DNA of 64,000 nt from Vesta saturnalis (lineage: Eukaryota > Arthropoda > Insecta > Coleoptera > Lampyridae), in assembly GCA_036346205.1 (NCBI GenBank), contig JARFJB010001278.1:3416001-3480000 (forward strand). Reading direction: 5' to 3'. The notes below the pieces were generated by a model that worked only from the letters and a program-made list of their open reading frames with translations, searched no databases and had not been told where the DNA came from. Both the position numbers and the translations under genes were made by a program. Below are positions 22,899-34,800 of the stretch, in pieces; positions within the stretch are counted from its first letter, which is position 1; each line of letters opens with the position of its first letter.

Positions 22899-25800
22899 CT
22901 CCGGTATTTAGTTTATAACTGTTTTTTAAATTGTAAATGTTTTTTTCTTGCTACTACTATTTCTACCACATCTTTCACTCTTTCTTCTTTTTTGTATTTT
23001 GTATGTATTTATATTGTTTTTATTAATAAGTGTGGACTCAATGGTATCAAACGCCATATTACGTAAGGTAAGTGTACATGTATCATTTTTTATTTGGGAC
23101 GTTGTTCATGAGTTTTTATATTTATAAATATTGGTGCTGATGTACTCATATATGAGATGCACAATTGTCTGTATATAGATTATTTTTTGGGAAGCCACAT
23201 CATTCATTGTATATAACTGTAATATGTGTAGATTTAGTGTAGACCGCTGTAAAGTATTTTATGAATTACATGTAGTATTCAATTTTGATCATTACCTACT
23301 AATTATTATTTTAGAAACCATTCTCTAACTACACGTTTTCGTTGAAAAATAATGTCACCACTCACTCATTATTTACCATTCAGTAATTTAATCGAAACTG
23401 CCACAAAACCTCAGACTGTCACAGATAGTAGGTGTTTAAGATATCCTAGTCTTTACTATTTTCAAAAAAATGATGTAGTTTAGATTATGAATGCTATATA
23501 CTGTTATTTTTGTAGATATATTAATTATTTCAAATGTACCTACTTAATAAACATATTTTATGTTTGTATATAAGTACTTTCCTTACTTAAATTAGTAACA
23601 CTCCATGAAAGGATCAATTGGTGATAGTTTTCCTTCTTTCCCAGTGTAAATTATAGTATTTAAAGTACGCTGTACATAACACTTTGTAAGAGTTGTATGG
23701 CTAATGTAAAGTAAAAATAAAGAGCTGTAAATATATATCAAATGGTGGGTATATGTGCATCAATTTGAAAAATTGTGTTACTAAAATTTTTGTATAGGTC
23801 CTCAATCCACTTGATGCAATATGTAATAGACCAAGAAACGACGCAGTATGTATAAGTCAGCTTAGAAACGCGAAAAAGATCGATCATGGTATTCTCCAAG
23901 ATCGTCCAGATGTAAAAATTTTCTTACCTTTTCGTTTTCTGTTCTATCGGCCTGAACAACTATTTGCGCCTAACACCTATAATCGATTTTTGGGTATGTA
24001 GCTACAGAAAATTTGCAAAAATAATTGATGTTTAAAAATTTAGCGGCAACTGGTGGAGATCACGTTATCAGTTTAGTTGATGAAATTTCTTTTGTACCAC
24101 CACCGTCTCCACCACTATCTCAGTTGGATGATATATCGCCGGAACAATTTTGTAATGGAGATAATCGACCGCCGAATTGTGGACAAAACTGTATGTGTAC
24201 GCACACAGTTGACATACCGCTAAATGCTATTGTTGAAGTGGTACTTGTAGATGAGGGTATGTTATACTTTAGGTAGTACAAGTCAACCTAATGAGCTCAA
24301 ACCCTCTGAATTGGGTTCACAAAAGATAAGATGCTCTAGTCTGTGTTTAGCAAGATTACAATTACACACACTGTGAGTCTCAAAATGGCGTGAACACCTT
24401 TGTACTAGATAATCCTAACCTAAAAATAGGCCAGGTTAACCTATTTTGCATACAAGTTGCTTTGCTAACCTGGTAGATGAGAAATATTTCCTTATTTTCA
24501 ATAAAACTCAAGAACCCATTAACCGATAATGATTGCTTTTGGTAAGAAATCTTTCCACTGCAATACACATCTTTTGAATAAATAACTAAATTAAGGTAAA
24601 TGCTCAAAATGATTCTTCAACTCAAAAAATGCATTAGAAAGTCTTTTATGGGGGAAGAGTAAAACTTTAAATTTTAAAGCATCCCATAAGAAGAAATCAC
24701 AGGGTATGTATGTCGAGCGATCGTGCTGGACATTTTTAAAGTTACCTCTTTCAATCCAGCTTCCTGGATACATTTGATTCAGAAATTGTTTAACCGCTAA
24801 TGCGAAATGTGGAGGAGCTCCATCATGCATGAACCACATATCTGGACAAATGAACAGGGGCAAATCTTTCAATAATTCGGGAATTACGTTTCGTAAAAAA
24901 ATTAAGAAGCTCTCTTTCATTTAAGTGATTTAGCATGACGAAAGGTCAGATCTTGATCTTAAATTCGTGTCGATAGCGTGTTGTCTTTGTAGAATGAGAA
25001 TTTTGGACAGCATAAACATGTTCGTTATGTAAACTTGTAATGCCAGACCTTATATAAACGTTGCTTCGTCAGAAAAAAAATCTGGAGTGTCTTCACTCAA
25101 CATTCCCATATACATACCATAAAACTATCAACAGATTTACATAATTACGTAATAAAACTTAGAATGCAAAAATGAAAATTTTTTGATTTCATGTTTTATC
25201 CTTCAACACATTAATTCTATTCTAAAACAAAAATTATAACGAGTTTCATAAGGATTTTCACTTTTTGTTTAATACATGTTTTAATAGTGTTTTACGATAC
25301 ACTTTCAAATATTAATGTAGGTAATGTCCAACGCCTGGTATTTAAAACAAAAAGTTAAATTACATTTATCTGATGTTTAACGCTTGTACAAAATTTTGAA
25401 AACACGCATTTCAAAGTGTAAATGCATATTGAAATAAAGTTAGAAACAATTTTAGCAAAAAAAGTGATTTCTTCGCCGGGGGTTAGAACTCGCATTCCTT
25501 GCATTACCAGTCCAATTACTTCACCGTACGACTATTAGCTAGATTTGTATTTAACCTTAGAACTCTCTTTCCTTGCATTACCATTCCGATTATTTGACCG
25601 TATGATTATTAGCTCCATTTATATTCACACGTACAGTGTTAGCATATTATGAAATTGTTACAAATTTCTCATTTTTACCATTTTTATTAAATACCATTTG
25701 TATTGGTTTGATCAGTTTGAAATTTTGGATCTAATAGTTTTTTAGTGTCCTTCAGGCGTATAAGAAATTTCAGTTTAATAGTACGTTTTAAAAGACAAGT

Positions 25801-28800
25801 TTAGTTGAAAAAATTTACAAACTATTCAGGTTAACAGGAACTTTCGATAGTCCTGAATGTCCTGAAACTGCCAAATTTTATTAGTCCAACTCAAACGGTC
25901 TAATCGCTATCCTGTTTACACACACACGAACACGCACCCACGCGCACGCACGCACTCACACACGCACACACGTACATACACACACGCACGCACACACGCA
26001 TGCATGCACACAGACACGCACGCGCACGAGCGCGCACACGCATACTCACAAGCTCACTGTAAGTTGGCCCATATGTCTTTCTCTTTGATCGAGTCGAATG
26101 CCTTTTGCATATCTATAAAGCTGATGTATATTCCTTTACCCTTCCTCATTTTTGTTCTATTATTTTTATTGTGGGCAACTATGTGGATCTGTATGGTAGA
26201 TCCCTTGCTAAATCCACTATGATTTAATATTAATCATACCTGATATGGAACAACACGGCAACTTCCATCCTACAAAGTGGCAATTGAAAAGAAATGAAAT
26301 AATTTTAATAAAAATATTTTTTAGGATAATTATGCAACCCCTTTTTTAATAGTTCATATCGAAAATAGGCAACATTGTAAAAATCAAAATAATCTATGTC
26401 AGAGGACGTTTAAAATTATAGATTATAGGTTATAAAAATATCGATAATACAGTTTAAGCATTCTCAGTCTTATTTAATTAAGTTTTAATTCATCTAGACT
26501 TCGTGTTAAAATACTTTATAAACAAGGGTTATGTGAAATTAAATTATTTTTGAAAAATTCGTTTTCACATTTGCTTATAAAATTAATCGTTATTATATAT
26601 AGATATTGAACAACTCTGAAAAAACTGCCCCCAAACTGCGTCTCGTATCAATAAATTGCATAGAACATAATTAATCAGTATGTTGAAGATCTATATCTAC
26701 GTAGTATCCTCACCGCCAAAGAATAAACCTGCGTCATCACTTACCATAGTACGAGTTAATATTAAAAAGCTGATTCCAATTATTTCCGTAATAATTTATT
26801 TTCCAACATGGCGGTAGCGCAATTACAGGTTTTCATATGATTATGAATACTGTTTATTGTAAAATGTACACCGTAAAAGAAAACGTTTACTTTGTGGAAA
26901 TCGAAGAAAATTGTTCATTATAATTAACGTGTCACATGGTGAGCCATAAATAGAGTAGATATTTTATCTTAACGCTTTTTGTAAGTTATAATTTATGAGT
27001 ACTTACATTGTTTATACATTTAAACAATGTCTATATTCAACAAAATACATTCATTAGAGAATATTTATTTGTCATATGATGTAGGTTGGTGATAAACGTT
27101 CACACATCGTTGATAACTAAAGATAATCGAATTTGTAGGTTTCCCTAGTTGAACTTCCGAACGTTGCTATATTTCCAATAAAGCTCTACGATTAGACCCT
27201 TTTCTTAACCCAATGTGTGTAATGGACGACTTAAACTTCTATCACTTAATAAAACATGACTACCACAGAGTTCAGCATTTAAAGCTCCAACTGTGACATG
27301 CTTTTCTGTGCGTTTGACATGTTGGAATATGTGTAGGTTAGATTGTACTCACTTTGTGCATACATGTAGTAAAATTTATTGCTAATGTACATTTTGGGTG
27401 TGTCTGGCAGATCGTTCGATTTGGTTTTTTTTACGAGGTTGTTTATTACCTGGACTGGATAAAATTGGACTAGATCTACTGCGAGACTTGATATTCTTCG
27501 CTGTGGCCACAAATATAGCCAGAGTATTTGCCATAAGCTGTACTTTTTCGATTACAATGTGAATTAAAAATAAATATTGTGTGCTGACATTACCTGTTAG
27601 TCAAATCAGAATTAAAATGCATGTTAAACAATACCAACGAGTATTTTATTTCTCTTTTCATTGTATAAAACTATTCAAGACATGCAGATTGTGTCAAATG
27701 CACTTCAAGTACGTTTTTATCCTTTTTTAAAGACACTTTGATATGAGATGGCAGTATAAACAATTTGGATAGCTAGGTTCATGAACTAATGACGCAGGGC
27801 AATACTTTCCTGGTCAGAATAATATTTTTATATCTTTGACAGATGCAGCTCTTTCATAAATACTTGATGAAAACCATAAACTACCCCCACTCTCCGCCGC
27901 GTGTGTGTATGCGTTACGGTTCTGGAGTTACCGTGGATACTATCAAACACACACACACACACACATACACGCGCAGGCACACACCTACTCACCCACGCTC
28001 CCCTGCACACGCGCTCGCATGCGTACACGCCCACATGCACCCACACACCCACGCACGCACACACACATCATGGCCGACCTTGGTGAAACTTTTCCAAACA
28101 TTGTAAAATTAGGTAATAAATCGGTTTAGCGTTAGTGAAAAAAAGTCAATTGCATAACTTTATATACCTACAGCGCATGTATCCTGACTAATTATTAATT
28201 AATCATTTCCTCACATTAATTCACTTCAGAATTAGAAAATAATCAATATTTACCCTCCACTACCGTTGTTACAAAAACCGTTAGATTTTCTACGTCACAG
28301 CTTTACTGTTTCTCCCAGCCCGACAGACAGATGCTTACGTCACACCAGTTGCTACGGACTATCACGGCGTATTTTGTATGAAACTCCGCGGCCCTTTATT
28401 AAAAGTGACCGAGCTAGTAGAGTTGTGGTAAGACGACTTGCTTAGCATTCGGAAGGTAATGGGTTCGATTCCCGTTACCGTTTACCCTGTACGAGGTTTT
28501 TTCAGGTGATTTCCCTCATGATCACTGCGTATACGCACACCATGTGCGACTATTTAGGCGAATGCTAGAGTAGTGTCTTTCCACTCAGAACCATAACTCC
28601 GTTCCTTCCGATCCTATCCTGACCACACCTATCCTTCATCCCACCATGCATATATACGTAATGTATATTGATAATCCATGATTGTGGTTGAAGGACCTTG
28701 GAAGACCCAAGCAGCCCGCCCTCCCCCTTGGGGAAGATATTAAACACGTGGACTTTTTTTTCCTATTAAAAATGCAATTATTCTCGTGGCATTTGCCGCC

Positions 28801-31800
28801 TTCGAGCCTCACCCCTAGCACCTGACGAAGTCTTACTTGAGATGTTGCAACTCAAAGACTCGCCGACCACCCATCCTAGATTTTATTTCCTTTATTTAAT
28901 TTTACATGTCGATAAGTGTTTGTCCAGCACATCGGACAAAGGCCGCTAGTAGGGAGATAGATCTTCCCATTTCCTTGCCACCAGGCAACGGAGAATGCAT
29001 GATCGTAGCCCTGTGGTACATTCTTATCTTATCATCTGGTAAATGTCCTTGTCCGCTAGGAAAACTAATAACGAATGACACACAAATTTAAATTCCCCCA
29101 TAAAGCATAGGAAAGTAATATCTTAAAACGAACACCGATGCAGATCCCGACATTATTTTCATCGCAATAAAACCTTTAGACATAATATCCCGTTCCAGAA
29201 GTGAATCATATTATGTCCGCTTAAGTTCTGTTTTAAAACATCCACTTTATTAGAAAGTCCTTAGAAGTAAATCTGTGTTTGCGTAAAATCGTCTTCTTAT
29301 AATGATAATTAATTTCCTTTCTCCGGAATATATTAAATTCAGATATAAGTCCCCCTATTTGGGATCCCTTTTTAATTCTCTCAATTATTGGTTTATATAT
29401 TTTTGAGGCCGACATAGTAGCGATATGCGTCTGTAATTTTTTGAGCCAGATTTCTCGCACTAATTCTTGTCATGAACGATAAAATAAAATATCATGTTCT
29501 ACCTGCACTTATGAGTGATTGAACCACATAAATTCATACCTGTTTACATTTTTGGGTTGAACGCTTACATTACAAAATAATGGTTTCAAATTATAATTTA
29601 ACGAATTCTGGATAAACTTAGCTTACCTACGTCTTCTAATGCAATTTCAGTAACTGCTTTCGTTTTTACTCAGGATTTAATGTTTTGTATTTACTGCCCA
29701 ACGAATTTTAAACAAGCTACTGGTCCTTTTGTGTCTGTTGTCATACCCTCTCCATATTTCCGGGAAAATTTCTGGAACTTCGGGTCGGGGTGCTGTTGAT
29801 ATTTCTAATAATTTTTGTATATAAAGCATTCTTCCATATTGGTTTCTAGATAGGGGAATGTGACCTTAATCCTATCACGAATTGTGGCTTTGTCGATCAC
29901 TTCGTTTTTGTCCACTGTTGTAAACAACTTTTTGTGGCGAAAACTATAGTACAGTGCATATGTAGCTACCAAGTCATGCACGTTCTGCATCCCCTCCACC
30001 ACTATTCATCATCACGTCTCTTAGTTTGTTCAGTAGATTGTAGGTGCAGCTTCGTTACGTTTTGAGCCCGGTATACGCTACATATAGAATACAGAAGATA
30101 TCGTCTAGCTCAGCTGATCTTTGAGGACCACTAAAGCGGTAGTTCATTGGATGCGTGGGTTGAGTGACATACAGTATAAAGATACCCAAGGCGCCACGTA
30201 GTTTTAGATAACACAGATCCTATTTATGTGTAGTTAAATGACCACAGAAAAAAAAGAAAGGTAACAGAATTTTCCTTACATACCTCACCTCAGCATAAAT
30301 TCTTATATTCTTAATTCTTATTATAACAGTAAACAATCTCAAATATTTAGTTAGTAGTTAAATTGACCAACGCAGATGAATATAAATTTAAAGTGAAGGT
30401 ATGAACGGGAGGTTCAGGAACTGCAGTAGCAAAATATCGTTATTCTTTATTATTATAGTGCATTACGGCACCGTTTTAAGGTGAATGATTTACTATTTAC
30501 TTTAGAAGAGTAAAAAAACTTCTAGAAATAAATTTGCAAAATACAAAATTGTACTTGAATGTCAGTAAAATACTCGATTTCAACTAGTAGGGTGGGTCTC
30601 ACAGCTCATAAATATGAATAGACGCAAATACTGTTTAGATATAGCTACGCTGATTCATCTGTCAGTAGCCTACGCCTTAATGTTTGTAAAACAAGACACA
30701 GAAATTGTCTTGGTAAGGCAGTGAACAATTTTTACCTTGCAGGTGCTATAAAGACCTCTTTTGTTTTTATTATTAAAATTAAGTAAACCATAAACGTAAG
30801 AGAAACGCACTAGAATCTAGGATATAACGTAGGTATATCGAGTACAAAGCATTTATGATTACGAAGGTCAATGTAGTTGTAAGGTACTTTGTGGTCGCAC
30901 AACTTAAGCTCTTCATAATGCAGCTCTTAATTATATTTTAATAAAGAAATTTTAACGCACTTAGCTTAAATTGATTTCATAGATAGAAGCATGTAGCGAT
31001 GAATATCACCTTCACTGGAGCATCAAATAGTCAATAGGCAGCAGGTTGACACGACCTCAGGATCGTGTAAAAGAAGTTATTGAATAATCAAATTAGCACC
31101 GACTTTATTTCAAATTTTACCCTAACTTAATCAGGTTACAAAAAGAAAGTAGTATGAATTGCTTATTAATGTACGCATCAGAGACTGTAGAAATCAGTTA
31201 TCGTAATGAATGAAATACATCTAAAGATATTGGTTTTCAAAACTGCTTTACCGATTATAGGTAATTATAGTTATTAGGTATAGTTTTTCTACTCATGGAA
31301 AGCTAAAAAAGAGCAGAGTTTAGTGATGTTTTTAGATAAAAAGCACGGCATAGCTAATCAAAGCTAATAACAAAAATATCCGTCTAAACCTAGTAATAAA
31401 AGAGTAACCACAGAGATAAAGCAACATTCATCAATAAACCAAGCTTTGAAAAATCTCAGAGTGAATGATGCAGTTTATAAAACTAGGAAAATTTAAAGTT
31501 GTCTTCTTTCTTTCACAAGAAACGTTACTAACCTCCAACGAAGCAGGAAAAATCCGATAATTTCTTAGGAGGTCGAAGGCTAGATGCTATCGATCTCTCA
31601 TGGATATACGTAAATAAAACACGATTGGCGCTAGATGCACTTATTTCTAACAACTTTAAAGAAAGAATCGAAGCAATCTATAAACCTACTCGCAAAGGAG
31701 ATTTGAACTCCTTTCTTCTACTGCGCTGATTGCGCGTTCTTGCATTAACATACAGAACGTGATCGTGGTAAAAACCGAATGTCAAGTAATATGTGGCCAT

Positions 31801-34800
31801 CTGACTTGAACATAATACTCGCTTTCCTAACATTAATATTTAAACCTAAGCATAAATTCTTACCTCTTTTAATAAACCTAAGAATGGTGCGTAATATTTA
31901 CAGAAATATTACACCCAAACGAAGAGAATCTGCTGTCTGCTCTTAGTCTGCCTGTCCTTCTGCCTAAGTATGTTTAGGTTTTTCTCTTGTGGTTTTTTTT
32001 CTCATGGTTAGCCTAATCGAATGAAAGAATTTTTCTGGTTGACCACTTTCTCTGCTGGAACCAGCTCATAAATTGGACGATAATTTTACGTTTTGTTCCT
32101 CTCCTTCTTAACTTTTCTTCTTAGAAACACCATATCAATTTCAGGGTTTTGTGTTCTATTTATTGCTTAATGTATATTCAGTTTGTTGTATTTTTAATTC
32201 GGTGGTATAATAAACCGTCTTAAGCGGGGTGTATTTATTTGTTGTAAACATACAGGTCAACCGGATTAATATCCGCAGTTACTAATGTCTTAAGGAATAT
32301 TTTAAACAAAACCGCATCATTCTACGTCAAACCGTTTGGCTTAAAAACCACGGACAAACAGAGAGATGGACAGACAAGACGGACGGTCAAGACAATCTTA
32401 TACCGTGCTTGCAACACATAATAAAGGTGGCTAACGTGTGATCACGCTTATACTTACATGCTATTTTTCACAAAATAGCAAAAAGTCTCTTTTTTTGATC
32501 TGAGGGTTGCCTGTATAAAAGGATATAGGAATGAAATTTGTCTCTTTGATATACAAACTAGATTCGTAATTGCTAACAGCATGAATTACTGAGATATCAA
32601 AAAAAAAACGAAAAAGAAACTTTCATAGTATCTAGGCATACATTTTGTGCACGAAAACATTTTTTTCTCATTTTACCATCCTTATATACAAATTAAAATA
32701 ATAAAACCTTCTATTCCACATTTTGCAAGGTAATGCAATCATTTTCTCCAACGTGACAACCATATGGCATTATTTAGTTTTTGTACAATAATCATCCTTT
32801 TTACAAAAGAAGATAGTTAAAAATAAAAACCATTTTATATCTTTTAAAAAATAGGACACACAATATGGGCTCCCGTTTTAAGGTCATTACAATAGCTGTA
32901 ATCATTTTTCCTGTTTAATAGCCCCAGTGTTTTTTTTAAGTTCAATTTACTTCGTATAATTATTTATTAACAGATTTAGAGTAACAATAAGATCTAAACG
33001 AGAATCTACAAGCACCAAATCTATACGGTCTCATAAAACTCCACAAAGCAAATATGCCTATTTGTCCAGCAGTTTCTTATATCCAAGCAACTAATAATAT
33101 CTTAGGAAAGAGACTAAACGTGTTAACTAACAATTTAAAGTACAAATCAAGACATTCTATTAGGAATTCTTTAGAACGAATTAATTAACCACAAAATATA
33201 AAATTACCTCAACATAATATACTTGTAAGTTTTGATGTTACTAGTATGTTTTCTAAAATACCTCTCAAGAATGCATGCGTTTATTAAAAAAAAATTTATT
33301 TAATAAGCTACAACAATGGAGTTAATTCAATTATTTGATCTCTATGTTAATCAACATTATTTAACATTCCGTAAAAGTATTTTTCTACAAAAAATTAGTT
33401 TGTCCATGGACAGTCCAATTTCGCCTATTTTGGATAATATTTTTGTCGATAATTTAGAAGAAAAAAATTTTTAAGTAAATTGTTCTGAAAAGATTGCGTT
33501 TTGGTTTCATTATGTTGATGATATTTTGGCATGTTTTGATAGTTCATCAGATTTTACTGATGAGTTCTTAATTAATATTAACAATTTACATCCTAACATA
33601 AAATTTACATTACAGAAAGAACAGCCATTAATTTTTCAGATTTAAACACAAAAATTAACACACAGAACAAGTTTGAGTTCTCCATGTTCAGAAAACGATT
33701 CATATCATCAGAAAATACTTAAGTTAGGTACATATAGATCAGGAGTATATAGAGCAACGTCATTACCTTTAAACCAAATAAATTTCGATAAAGAAATAAT
33801 TAGAAAACAAATTTCACAAGCAAATGGTTACGTTTCACATATAAACACATTAGTTAAAAATCAAGAGTACAAATTATCTATCAAAAACACAACAGAAAAA
33901 GAATACATACCAATTTCAAATTTGGAAGAATACAAAAAGTACCGCACATATTAGAAAAGAACAAGAAATTCGAAGTAGCTTTCAAAACTAATACCAATGT
34001 TGTTGAACGTTTATTTAATTCCAAAGATTCAACTAACGACTTTTTGAAATTGGGTATTTATAAATTGAACCACGCATTCTGTAATTCTGTTTATATTGGA
34101 CAAAACACAAAACACAATTTAATATTAGATACAAATAACACATTAGATGCTTCAAATATAAATTCATGGACAAATCAAATTGTGCCAAACATCTAATAGC
34201 AAGTAATGACCTTACGCTTCACAAAACAATATTAAATTTTTACATTTTTATAAGAAATACTCAGACAAATCAAATTATGCCAGACATCTAAGAGTAAATA
34301 ATGACTGTATGACTTCACAAAACAATATTAAATGTTTACATTTTTGTAATAAAAAAGACAAATTAGATGTTTTGGAAGGATTCGAAATTATAAACATAAA
34401 CAGAAAGTACCTTTAATGAACGAACAGGTTGATATTATAGACTCACCTTTAACGGATGTTTTAAATATAGAATTATAACTTATATCAAATTTGCTGTTTT
34501 ACCTTAATTATTTATTACTTGTTTGTTATTTTACTTACATATTTTCTTTTGATAATGATACATGCTGTATTGAAACGAGTAGATAAATAAATAATTGTAT
34601 AAAAGAAATTGTGGAATTATATTGTGTTTAAAAGATTAGTGCTATTACATACGGAATTCCATGAAGTAAAGTTAAAAAATGTAAATTTAGTATTTCCCAT
34701 TATTTAAACATTCAAGAAATTTCACTATTTAATGTGTATTTTTTTTGTATAGTGCAATCTCCTAACTTAAGCCACCCGTTTCACTTACACGGATATTCAT

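Noticed and set aside
28415..28485. tRNA-Ala gene
   Set aside because: Head is tRNA-Ala-like, but the acceptor stem does not pair and a SINE body follows; a second copy of the body exists at 7524.
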